A stretch of 64,000 bases of DNA from Kappaphycus alvarezii (lineage: Eukaryota > Rhodophyta > Florideophyceae > Gigartinales > Solieriaceae), in contig NADL03000517.1 in assembly GCA_002205965.3 (NCBI GenBank), forward strand, positions 124,001 to 188,000, in the 5' to 3' direction. Positions within the stretch are counted from its first letter, which is position 1. Each line of letters opens with the position of its first letter. Positions 45,826 through 57,774 of the stretch are shown here, piece by piece. The position numbers were made by a program, and so were the translations under genes. The notes beneath the pieces are model-generated. The model was given only the letters and a program-made list of their open reading frames with translations. It searched no databases and was not told where the DNA came from.

Positions 45826-47902
45826 TCTGGAGATTACTATGCTCTATGAAAGTGGTCGATCAATGCTTATAGGATTTGACTTCTGTATACCTCTCGATTG
45901 TGGGTTTGGACCACGAGGATGAACCATTAATTCCGCAGTTTTTAAGACAAGAGAAAAAAGATGCCAACAAATCCATGCTTCCACTATCGACGACAATTAC
46001 AAAGGGTCCCTTTTCCACTCAACTATTTTGGCATCCGTTCAAAGCTTGTCATCGAAAGAATGCGGCTTTGATGCGGTTACTATGCAATGCTAAGAACAAC
46101 CTCTTCCAGTTTCCAAGTGGAGCAAAAGGTCTTCTCCCAGGAGGTTAAGAAAAACAGAGGTCAATTCGTTTATTGGGTGGTGAACGTATGAGAGCAGAGA
46201 TGTATTACAGTCACCAGAAGTAATTCAATCACTGCACAGCTACCGCAACCTATTGAAACAAGTTCTGACTTCCTCAGGATTATGTTATAAATTTCTTATG
46301 ATCAATTGAGCCACGCCACTTCAGTCGTTATGGGCGGTGGCATGCAACAGTGAGATGATTCTGAGGATAATGCCTATGATTTGCGAGCCCCCGATTTTTC
46401 AAAGAAGGAAGGAAGTATCTGATTAGTCTAGCGGAGAGTATAAAGAACAAACTTTTGACGCTTTCAACGGCGAGGTGGGCCAACGCCTGAGTTTACAAGG
46501 TCAGGGTCATGAACTAAAAAAAGTTGAGTCCATATGCTGCGCATTATACGGGCAAAACAAACGGGGGAATTTCGCTCACAGGTCTTCCTATGTGTGCTAT
46601 ATTTTCAGTGCTAATCTATGTATTAGAATTTTCGCGGTCCTTTGTATGATTTTCCGGCATCTTTGGTACAACGATGAGGAGTCATTCCTGAGGAACAATC
46701 CATATTTTAAGCATTCGCCGCGGCACAGACAACTAGAGGACTGAAAACAGCAGCAAGAGAACTGAAATCAGGCACATGAAGTCTGGCTGCAGCCTTGCAC
46801 CTCGATGTAGGGCTTAAAAACTTGCTCATGCGGCGGAGGGTCAAATTGCTGTTATCGAGACTGAAAATGAGCAATGTAATGATGATTGTGCTGGTGGTAA
46901 CAATGGTAGGCAGAATAGTAAGAGAATGGTTTTTCTCTTGTTCAAGATACTCGCATAAGTGCAGTGTTGGATGTATCAACTTCAGGTTCTGAACTGCTCC
47001 TGCAGAGCTGACAAATAAAAGAAACAGGAGTTCTCTCGATTTGGTCAAAGAAGCGTAGCACTACTGATCAGACAGGGCATTCTGGCCACGAAAGAGGAGA
47101 TGATCACGCTACCCGTTATAGTTTTGCGCCGTAAATTTGAAGGGCCTCCTGACCGACTTTTCGATTAACAGCGGATTTTAGAGGTTCTTTTGACGCTTTA
47201 GAGGCTAGATTGACCAACTTTCCACACTTGCAATTCTCAATATCACAGTTACAGCCTGGCACACCTCAAGAAAATGTCATCCAGATCACATTTGTGAGAG
47301 CAGATACGGGGATAGTGTAATGCACGCAACTAGTCCACTGTCGAAGTTTTTCGATACTGAGATATAATAGAATATTTGGAAAGAAAATTCATTCACTAAA
47401 GTGAACCCACATGTTCTATTTGGGATTTTGGCGAGTTTTAGTAGAATTAAACAGAAATATGTGAGCAGATTTCAACACCACTGCAGAAATAACGTTATGA
47501 GGGTGATTTTACGTCAAAGACATCACGCATCAAGGTTTATAGCGCATTATTTTATCAAGGTACAATTTTTCCAAATTTTGGTGTGAAGGGTTCCACAAAA
47601 GCAACAGAAACCAGCTATCTCGCATTGGTCCTCGATTGGGAGAAAATTCAGGAACTATTCCTTTTAACTGTCAGAAATTTTGAAGTGTCTTCGCTCAACA
47701 AAACAACTCGATAGTAAGTTAAGAATAGCAAGTCGGAAACAAGTACTCAAACTGGATGATACCATTTTTAAAACCGCCTGACATTTTAACGAAAACTAAA
47801 ACACCGGGTAGTTTCGAAGGCATGAAAACGATCTCTCATACAGAAATTACTTTTAAGTACATGAATCTATTGTGTTTATTTAAAGTACCGGTTGATGGTG
47901 AA
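45826..47902. other. no recognisable gene
   Basis: A plus-strand frame of 90 codons at 45,876-46,148 is protein-like but unrecognised. The rest has only short open frames. Confidence 0.4.
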
Positions 47903-48358
47903 TGTAAAAATGTCTCTGTTACACCACTGTGTAATAGAGATTTGTTCCCTGTCGCTATTCCAATTCTCTATTACACAGTGGTGTAACAGAGAAACTGCAA
48001 TGTCTTCAATGAATTTAGAAGCTTTATTTTCCTTCAATGTTTTCATTTGACGTGGAGCCCCACGTCAGAGTCTTATATACTTAGTTATACTCTTGATATT
48101 ATAATTTTATAGTTACACCTCCACTTTCTAGTAATTTCTAATGAGCTTACAAAATATAGACTTTATAGAGTAAAGCTACAGTATTATCTATATAAAGATG
48201 CCTCATCTGGAGTCTTTTTCGAATCCAGGTACATAAAGATGCCTCATCTGGAGTCTTTTTCGAATCCAGGTACACTTTGCTCCCAACTTTCTGAAACCCA
48301 CTACCATCTTCTCTACTGTTCCTTTAGCAGAGCCCCAGCTGCTTCCCTCTCTATTTCA
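47903..48358 (+). repeat. solo LTR of the same chromovirus family, older
   Basis: 456 bp, related to the LTRs of the 39.6-kb element over its whole length but clearly more diverged. There is a 41-bp internal tandem duplication (starts 48,192 and 48,233). The flanking bases are GTGAA and CTGAA, a likely 5-bp target duplication with one later change, so this is probably a solo LTR left by LTR-LTR recombination. The inverted repeat near its start is perfect over 27 bp (arms 47,914-47,940 and 47,965-47,991). An old fossil with no coding part. Confidence 0.85.
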
Positions 48359-48490
48359 CTGAATATGTTCTAGGTACTGCTATTTTTCAGGAGCAAACCG
48401 AACCGAGATCTTCGGACCCAATGCAGTCGTTTCCAGTCAAAATTGATGCTTTGGAATAAGGTAATAACTAGTGTCTATCTGACAAGCACT

Positions 48491-48892
48491 GTCCTCATAT
48501 GAGGCACACTTTGTCCTCATATGAGGACAGGTTCCGTTACATTTTGGAAAGGTAAATGTTTTGGAAGCCCGAAAGTTTTACTGCAAAAAAGGTTTTTTTT
48601 GTTAAGTTACAGTACAGCAGTTCTTTACTGTACATGCGCCCTCGTTTCTAAAACCCCCACGATAATACTAACTATATTTCCTTCCAAAATGAAGCCGTTT
48701 TCATAACTTCTTGCGAAGAGCGGAAACTGGTGAGGGAAAACTGCTCTAGCCTTTACCGAGGTCAACAATCTTGAAAAGTTTGTTTTGATCGGCCATCTAT
48801 ACTCATAAACTAATGCGGAGGGATAAGAAATGCTCTGAGGTAAAAAAAATGTATAGAAAAAGTGCTAAAAGTTGTCCTCATATGAGGACAAC
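48491..48892 (-). mobile_element. palindrome-ended 0.4-kb element, copy B (inverted relative to copy A)
   Basis: The end at 48,491-48,528 has two palindromes at 22-bp spacing, the outer one slightly degenerate and the inner a perfect GTCCTCATATGAGGAC (48,513-48,528). The other end is a single perfect palindrome of 22 bp centred on CATATG (48,871-48,892). The reverse complement aligns with copy A throughout. A short insertion relative to A near 48,600-48,635 carries TTACAGTACAG and TACTGTACATG. The multi-palindrome end is the same end in both copies, so this asymmetry is a feature of the family. Confidence 0.72.
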
Positions 48893-51800
48893 GGTCCAAT
48901 AGAGACAAGTATAGACAATTTTATTTGAAAAATGGTACATAATTTTGTACGGGAGGGAGTAAAAGATTTTGATCTAAGTCTTGGATGGTTTTATTTTATT
49001 ACTGATTAAGAGCGGATGTGGTCAGCTCGGTAAAAATTGAGTTTCAATAAAACTACATCTTGGTGGCAGAAACACCGGCCCATACCAAGGACAGACATTA
49101 CCGTTCATATGCCTCGAGTTTTGGCCAGTTCAGTGTGCATTTCAAAGCTTTTGTTGCTGCATAATTTCAACATTTAATACATTTCTGTTCTTAGGCGATA
49201 TGCTTGTGATGCCGGTAGTTTAGAGCTAGTTTCCTGCCTCAAGCAGCGCTTCGAACAGACATTTTTGGAAGCTGGTATAGTCTCAAACTTTAAGGCGTCA
49301 AGCTTTCGACCATTTATTATTTTTATTGTTGTACAGGACTAGGTCATTAAAGATAATGTTTGGGGGAAAAGGTTGAGTTGCATGCTTTTGAATCTAAAAC
49401 CAACAGAATAAGTGTCGCCTACAAGAGATTTGGACTGCCAAAGAAGCTCTTCGAGATGTACTTGTAGAAACTACTGCAGGGCCCCAGTTTACCAGGGCAA
49501 ATTTGTGTTATTTTATGTCTCAAATGGAGGAGGGGCGGATAAGTTAGGAAAAAGGTAAACGTAAATGCGAAGAGCTCGCGAAACTGAGCATATGATCACT
49601 AAACTCAAGAGACGAAAACTTTTGGATTTGATTCTACTAAGGAAGGAGCGAGATAGATTACAAAGTTATAGATAAACTTTTATTATTCAACGCCCGTTCA
49701 ACTTGGAAATGTAGCTATTCGTCGAAAGCATTCCACTCGACTGTTATGATATTGATGGGGACCGGAACTTTTTCTAAGTAAGCTTGGTCGCGTTACAGAA
49801 CCATGAAAGATTTGATGGTGGCAATTGCTAATGAGATACTCTCGCCGTGTGATAGCGTCCTAGCGATGAAGATAGAGGGTGAAAAGCAACAGATATAAAT
49901 TCTTATGCATTTAAATAACTGTGATTTGGAGACTGAGAAACGATGAGCAGAGAGGAAAGATACGGCTCTGCGCTCACAAGTTTTATTCGGTTGTCCAAAA
50001 TGCAATTATTCCAGGCTTTTTGCACCTTGGTGACCTGTAGTATCTGCAATAGGGGGTAAAGGGCGGTTCAAGCGCTGATAGAGTGCCTCAGGCTCGAAGG
50101 GGGTATTATTCAGGGACAAGAAATATGGGATAGCAACCAAATATTGAATCAGTAAAGGGAATTGATTTGTTTCTTTACTTTTTGAAAAGTGGGGTTCAGC
50201 TATCCCGCGGTGTATGCTAGACATGTTCATGATAATGGGTAATAAGAGTCATGTGCCTAACTGGCTGGCTCGAAGCCTGTCACCAGGCACGAGTGAAAAA
50301 AGTGTGTACATATACTGTGCATTTCTCGGTGATTAAATTATTCTCCTTTCGGTGGGTGAACCTCAGAGCCATTGTAATTGAAACTAGATAATAAAAGAGT
50401 CACAGACTATCCTCAGGTATCACTGAAGGTCAAATGAAGGTTCTGTTTTGTCCCTAAGATGCACCGCCTTGAATAGCTGATGGATATATATTATATGTAA
50501 GTTTTGCTAGAGACAAATTATATCTTTAAATATTTTGGAGCTTTTAGAGAGCCTTCATGTACTGCAAGAGGCTGCTGATGTCAGGAACCAAGTAAAACTT
50601 TATTTTGTTTACAACGTTTACCAAAGTGTGCCCGACGCTGAAGGTATCTTTTTGAACTTAATATTAAGTTTTTGAGGGATTATTTGAAGAGAATTTCACA
50701 GGAAGCAGCGATTTTGGCCACCAAATTGCAAGGTAGTATGATAATTTAGGTCCAATACACTCGGATGTAGGTTAGATGATGAATCGAACCATTTGAATAC
50801 TATAATGTAGTTACTGGTACACTGTGCTTCTCCGGCACTGATAACAGCAGCAAACTAATATACATTTAAATCAAATATCCTACCAAGTATGAATTTTGCA
50901 GTGAGTGATTTTGATTCTTCGTCAGAGAATAAAAACATATAAGAACTAGAAGCAATGGGTAAAGTAGAAAATAATTTGAAGAATTATTCTTTACCTTTGG
51001 AAACAAATATTCCTGCTTCTCATCCTGATGGGGATGTGACTGATAGCATTACTCCTCTCCTAAAATCGGAGAATATCAAGAGCAATTCTATATCATTGAA
51101 AAGATGGCTGGATGGCTGAAACAATTGATGAAACTCGCTTGCATGTTTCTTCACAAGGCAGAAAAGCTAATATTGCTGCACAATATAAAGTAGAAGTGAA
51201 AACAGAAAGCGATGACAGAATTCTCTTTTCTGTTGTGTAATGGTACAGAAATTCATACATTTTGCCCGTTTCATAAATTTTTAAGCATCAGCTTTGTGCA
51301 TGTTTCTACTTAGTAAAACTTTTAGCCTCCTGTTGGGATGTGGATCTGTTAGTTTTTATGGGACCATTGTCTTCATATAGGGACAAATGTACCAGTGTGA
51401 GAGTAAAGTTAAGGACCAACTTTATTAGGTAAATTTTTTTCTGTCGTTGATCTGGCATGTACTTTCAACAGTATTTAAGCTCGATCAAAATAACTTTATC
51501 GGAAATTATAACGCTGGTCCTACTACGAATCAACTTTTACCAACCTATAAAATTCGATTTCAGTGTCATTTTGTCATGCTTTATACTTTCAGTAAATGAA
51601 AGTGGATACATTAGCAGAGTTTGTGTGACTTTAAGCTCCTGGGCACCTATTTGAATATAATTTAAAGCTTCTGAAATTTCTCTCAGTGAACATTTATGGG
51701 CCAAAGTAACTTATTTTTAATCCAAATAGCTACAGTAAATATTATTATGATAAATGCATTTTCCACTTATAAATAGAAGTGCGGCTTTTTGACAACATTG

Positions 51801-51940
51801 ATATGGCGGAAAGAAGCGAGCAGTTTGTACATGATCTGTTTCCTATCACTAGTTTCCTATCTCCATTTTTAGTGGGTGAGAGGAACCGAGAAATTTCTAT
51901 GACCGCAAGCTGTGGATTTTCCATTGCCTCCTAAAACGTC
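48893..51940. other. no well-supported gene
   Basis: AT-rich. About 50.89-51.24 kb has protein-like stretches in changing frames (for example KNYSLPLETNIPASHPDGDV), perhaps a decayed gene. A lone degenerate palindrome resembling the ends of the 0.4-kb element lies at 51,367-51,386 (17 of 20 positions), without matching flanks. Confidence 0.4.
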
Positions 51941-51945
51941 CCAAT

Positions 51946-52470
51946 TTAGTCATATTTGTGTCCTGATTTTTCAGTACTTTCGTGAAAATTAAATCCAAGA
52001 AAATATAAACTGAACCTTTTTAACAATAGTTTCAAATTTTTCGTTCTATACCGGTAGATAAAATGAGTTCTGCCGTCCACTGCTTCATGGAACAGCTTCC
52101 GCGCCTTTTTTCCTTCATGATAATACACCTTCGTTTTGCAAAAATTAATTTTACGGAATGCTTGCATTCATATCACGTATTCTTTTGATTTTTTACAACC
52201 ATCTCTCGTATATTTACGAGTTTTATTTACTCCATTTTTGACACCCAACGTATAGGAATCCCAGAACATCTGCTCGTTTTTCTGAGTTGAAAATGCCCAT
52301 TTTAGTACCCAGAACAAAAGATGCTCATTCTCATACATATCTTTGGATTTCTGCCCATTTTGGAACCTTTTTAATTGCTTAACCCCGGTATCACTCGAGC
52401 AACAGTTTCCCTTTTCCTCCCGGAAGAATTCCAAATCATCTGAAACTACTGTTAGAGGCACTATTCTCTA
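51946..52470 (-). pseudogene. unidentified lysine-rich frame with one in-frame TGA
   Basis: Two adjacent minus-strand open stretches (97 and 73 codons) are in the same frame, separated only by one TGA at about 52,168. Together they give about 170 codons ending at 51,946. The peptide is Lys/Phe/Tyr-rich, as expected in AT-rich DNA, with no recognised motif. It may be a decayed gene or a long chance frame. Confidence 0.25.
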
Positions 52471-55400
52471 CCTTTTAATGGTATTAATCGTTTTTCTTGG
52501 CATTCTGGAGTTAATTTTGATCTCTTAATTAATCTGCGTTCTGGGAAGGTTTTTATTCCATGTGAACTCTAAATGTCACCAACCAACGATTAGTTATGCC
52601 TCTGCTGAGATTTTTGCAGCGCATATGACATGACATACTCGTTTCAATTCCATGTATTGACACTCTATTGGATGAAGCACGGGCATAACATTCTTAAAAT
52701 TGGAAAATAGTGTCCGAGAAGCATAAATGTATGAACATAATACCCGTCTCATCCGCAGGCTGAAATTGAGGAAGACATGGTTTTGAAAAAGCAGTTAAAA
52801 CAGAACTTAATGTAAAATTTTAGATTCCATTTATCTCAGTTCAAGCATAACAGCGTTGAAACTGATTATATTTGCGACTGAATCTTTTCATATAACTTTG
52901 TGTATAATGAGAACAACCATAGATGCTTGTAGTATCAATTAAATCCCTCGATACATAAATAATCCTTACAGGATCCAATGTTGTCCTAGTTTTATAGCTG
53001 TAAGGACAGGAGAAAGTTGCATTCTACTCCGAGAATTAAACTTTCTCTGGTTTTAGGCATGATGATGGACCTCGTTCATTTCCAGCAGGCGTTTATGCTT
53101 GTTGCAGGAACACCATCTCCCTCTCCTCATACTCCGCTCCAAGAGAAAATGCATTCCCACAACTATGTAACTCTCTTCCCCATGTATCATTCTTTCAAAT
53201 TTCTTGCAAATTACCTGTCGGAATCCAGCGTTTTTTCGTACTCTTTTAGTATATACAATGATCATACGCTACAATACGAAGTGCATTACTTTTCATCACA
53301 GAAGAATTTTTGAATCCTGAGATTTACGATGAATACAATACATTTATTTATTTTACGAATATATTATTGATGAGCTGAAAGTGCCACATCAGGCGGTACA
53401 CCTTAGTTCTCTTAAGTAGACGTGCATAGGAGCCCTTTCAATGAACCCAGTTTCCATATGATGAGATTAAAACGAGTTCTCTGAACAGCGCCACCGAAAC
53501 TGCATTACTTCACGGCAAATTTTACGAATTTTTCTTAGCCAAAACACCATAAACCTAATGCTGTTCAGGATAAAATCAGGTATAAATCCTATCGGGCGTC
53601 CGGGGTATACGAAGTTTCTCATATCTGTACTCGACATATTTAACAGAGTATTGAAGCTTTGCTTACTCTTTCTGTCAGTTCTATATTATTAAATACTGTG
53701 ATAATAACTTTTAAATTATTTCCCGTTCTTGAGTACCAATCTAGGTCTTATCTAAGGATACTAGGGCATCCAATGATCTCGCCCTCGTGAAAAATGCTTT
53801 TCCCTTACTTGGCTACAGCCGTACCAGTTCAGCACCGCATATAGTTGTGCTTTCCTAAAGAAGAGATGCTTCAAAAAGTCCACCTAGTGTGTGAAAAGTT
53901 CAGTTCAGTACAGAAGTTGAAATAAAATGTAGCTTCTAATCCCATGATATAATCTCTAATCTTATTCGATTAGTATAATGAACTCAGAGTTTGTATTGAT
54001 CTTCAAGTAGACTGTTTTGGTGCCCAATTCACACTCCATTTCTGATCTCTTAAACTTCACGCTTTCTACTACTATAACTCACTGATAAACTAGCTTTCCG
54101 AGTTAGTTTAAGAGCTTGAGTAGTTTTCAGATCGATCTCTAACGGAAGCCAGTGTTTACTCGCCATTCTAGCAATGGAGTAAAGTCCAATATGTTAGAGA
54201 GAATAGTTGGAATGAATGAATCCCTGAGACTACTCTTTATTGTTAACTGACCTTTTCTCGATCCCTTATGCATTCATTCCTTCTAACTGTTCTATTTAAC
54301 GTCGATAACTAGTCAGACTTGAGCACCGTATCATTAAATAGCTCGATATGCGAGAAAAGTTTGTAAATGATGGCTGGAAGATGCTCAGTAGCCTATTTAG
54401 TACACTCAAGTGTCTCATCGTTGGTTTATGGTTCTACTCTTTAAATTTTTGGACTTTGTATCCCTTATATGCTGATGTACTGTGTCCTTGAACTATTAAT
54501 GATACGCAGCAGCTGTTCTACTGGGGAGTGAAGACTCGTCTGTACCAAAAACTCAGCTACGCTATTTGGTCCACATGTGCGGCCTCTGCAATTTGTCGTG
54601 CCCTGCAACAGACAGAATTTAGTCAACCTATTCAAAATTATTTTTTTAGCGACTTCACTTTGTTTCACGTACAAATTAAAGTGATAAAGTACGTACTGAT
54701 AATTACAGCGATAAAAAAGACACAATGTGTTGCGTATATCCTTTTGGTGGATGTCGAAGGAAATTATCCTTTTCTCCATTTTCAATAATTTTTAAATATT
54801 ATTCCATATGTTCTGTATCTTCCTTGGATAATTTTCATGCTTCAATATAGATGTACCAATTTGCGTGATAAAGATAATTGCATGTTTGTTTTGCTTATGA
54901 ATCCTCATTCACGATGTACACCTGAAACGCCAAAATTGAACACGGTTTGGACATATCTAAGAAATGTTTCCAGACTGATCGCTGATCTTTAGGACATTCC
55001 ATACAAGTCGAGCAATAACATGCCTTTATCTATAGCTTTCTCAAGCTCTTTCGCTAGGGTATCAGTTGACTGAAATATCTCTTATCTGCTCGGGTGGTGC
55101 ATGATTAATACAATTAATTCACTCCCCGATTCACCTTGGTTTCCTTTATGTTTTCCAGAGAATTTATACTGATTTCGGTGCCTAGAAAGTACAGGCAAAA
55201 CTTGTGACTGACTTTACTTGAGGCTGAGGCACGTGGAGAGTTTGCTGCGATTGACATTTGGGGCTCCAATACATGGAACTTTGTGTGTTTATGATGCGTC
55301 AAGTAAAGAAAGGCGCATCAGTACCCATCTTTTAGTATCTCTCTATATCTAATCCAATAGTTATTGTCGAATCATTTGTAGTGAGGTAAACGGTAAACCA

Positions 55401-56800
55401 GCGCATTTGGTCTTCCACATGTAGAAAAATTGAGTTCAAGGAGGTCAAGATTCTGTGTCAAATTGATTCTTTTTATCCACATCCACCTGGTTTTTCTCCA
55501 TTCATACGTCCGCATTTTCCCCGTCAAAATTGGGAGGTAGGATTGTAAATGGGTTAAACACTCCAGAAGATTTCATTATCTTCGACTATACTAGGGTTCC
55601 CTGGAAGAACTGGTGTAATTCCTCTCTACTGATATAATTTAGAAGCATAAAGACTCGCTATGATATGGCTTGTTATACTAATGCGCTTTAGGCTTCAGTT
55701 TTATGAGACATTGTATAGTCATCCTGTTGAGTTTAAACTATCCGCCAGAGGGCCAAAGTCAAAAGGACACAACTTTAATTTTTAGGAGTTGGATCTTATT
55801 TCTTTTTGAAATATTTTCTCATATCTTCCCGTGACTCCAGATTCTCATTAAACTTGAAATCGGTATAGGAACATCTGCATCGTTAAATAAGTTCTTTGTC
55901 CTTTATTCAGTCCAAATACTTGGCGCTTTTATTTCATCTTACAAATTGAAGTCAGTGGATTAAAATTGTTCAAATCGGTTGACTTCGCAATTCAATAACG
56001 ACGATGATGACTATTCAGAACCATCTAGTACTCGACTGGGTTATAATAATTCTTTCATGGAATCAATTGAAGTTTTCTTGAAATTTTAGTACTTCTGCAG
56101 ATTCTACTAGGGTTTTGTCGATTTTAAGTATTTCAAAGCTCAAAATAAATCTATTTCGGACTTTTTGTCTGCCTGTATTTGCATATTTGCTGCAAAAAAT
56201 TAGAAAGAGAGAATTTTCGCTGGCAAATGATCCCAACTTTTTCAATATTTACTTGTTAGAGAAACTAAGGATGCAATAAACTTCATTTCTTCTGCAGAAA
56301 AATTCTTAACAAACTCATATATATATGGGTTTCTCTGAGTTTAAAGGCTAGCCATTAGTGGCTGTGAGATTATCTTGATCATTTTTTACCCATATCAGGC
56401 CATTGGTTGGGCATATCCTCCACACAGAACATTCATTATCCCTTGTAGTACCCATAAAGCTCATCCTACCATCCATTATTTCCAATGACGATAATTTAAA
56501 CGCGCAAATATACTCCCCATCCTTCATTCTCACTCATATCTCCCTCTTCTAGACTCCCCGCCGTCTATATTATCTTCAGCACTTTTTATTGTAACTTTTC
56601 TATGTTAAAATCATTTTAGAAAAAAATACCAAGCATACGGGAGGAAAATATAATTGTAAGGAAAAAAGTTACCATATTCCCTCCAATTATCTGTTATTGT
56701 TTCAGTTAAATATCGCGTATTATGATCAAACAGTCGCGGGGTACATTCTCGTGGCATTAATAGCCCTCTTTTCTTTACCTTGACTCTGAAAAATGTGTAA
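52471..56800. other. no recognisable gene
   Basis: Long AT-rich stretch with only short open frames, often on both strands. I found no RNA gene, tandem array or copy of the repeats listed elsewhere. Confidence 0.45.
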
Positions 56801-56814
56801 CACCGATTAAAGAG

Positions 56815-57380
56815 AACTTTTGGATGATTTAGATGTGCGCGATTGGAAAAGTAAAGTTTTTGGGACTGCAGTTAAAATCTGGGAGCTGGAGCAGTTGCGG
56901 AGAGACATGCCGCAAGTAAAGAACTAATTTGTAGAAGAAAATATGGGCAGAATTGATGCATATAAAGACAAGAAGAAGAGAAGCAAGAAGCGGTATGAGA
57001 TATGAAAATCAAGTTATTGCAAAGCACGAAAAGAAGATTCGAGTCGGAATTAGATTACTTCATACATAAACCTTGGTAAATTCGTAAGCGTGCAGTTTGA
57101 ATGGATGAAAGAGATTAGTTGATTGTTCTGAGTGCAATTTTGAAGGCGTCAGATGTCGAAAAATTCGAGATTTTGAAGGAAAAAATTAAACTGAATAAGG
57201 ACTTCCATGAGCGGATTGTACTGCACCGTAATGCCAACCGAAATTTTTGTTAAAAACACCACGACATTCTCAATATTAAGGTTCTGGTCTAGCAAAAAAT
57301 CATTCCACAGATGAAAAACGATGCTGAAGCTCAAATCTATCCTGACCTTCGTTTTTCTGCAGTATTATTGACATTTTGAA
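56815..57380 (+). pseudogene. unidentified charged, helix-rich decayed frame
   Basis: The plus strand has protein-like stretches in changing frames. The first is DDLDVRDWKSKVFGTAVKIW, then ELEQLRRDMPQ, FVEENMGRIDAYKDKKKRSK; after a shift comes ILKASDVEKFEILKEKIKLN, then KDFHERIVLHRN. It reads like a coiled-coil protein with several stops and at least one frameshift. Family unknown. It lies directly upstream of the hairpin island. Confidence 0.3.
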
Positions 57381-57533
57381 TAAATTAAAGAGGTATGAAT
57401 AGTATTATTTTAATAAATTGGTTCCTTGGAAAAATAATTAATCATTTGGAGGAATTTATTTATGACCTGAAAGAGAAAAAAATGTAGCTGAGAAGATTCG
57501 AGCTTCCAGTTCCCAGAAAAGTAACTGTAGACT

Positions 57534-57567
57534 AAGTACGCTCCTTTGACCCTACAGGAGCGTACTT
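57534..57567. repeat. 12-bp perfect inverted repeat with 10-nt loop
   Basis: Arms AAGTACGCTCCT and AGGAGCGTACTT around TTGACCCTAC. It stands out in AT-rich surroundings and may mark the left edge of the GC-rich hairpin island. Confidence 0.8.
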
Positions 57568-57774
57568 TGGTCCTCACACTTCATTTCCCATTTTCCATTA
57601 ACATTTTATCCATGTATTTGAACTGAAATATAAAGTAAATCCGTGTTTTGTAAGCCCCTCTAATTTAAATGAAATATGTGTAAAAGAAATGACAGCAAAA
57701 CCCACGCTTATTGTTTGACTGACATTTCCAAGTGTGGGAACCTAGCCTTTTATTTTCGCGCGCGCATACTTTTC

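Noticed and set aside
50755-50800. tRNA gene (GGTTCGATTC-like B box on the minus strand)
   Set aside because: No cloverleaf could be drawn around it. No other convincing tRNA or rRNA was found in the window.
51367-51386. Third copy of the palindrome-ended element
   Set aside because: Only a 20-bp degenerate palindrome matches; the flanks do not align with copies A or B.
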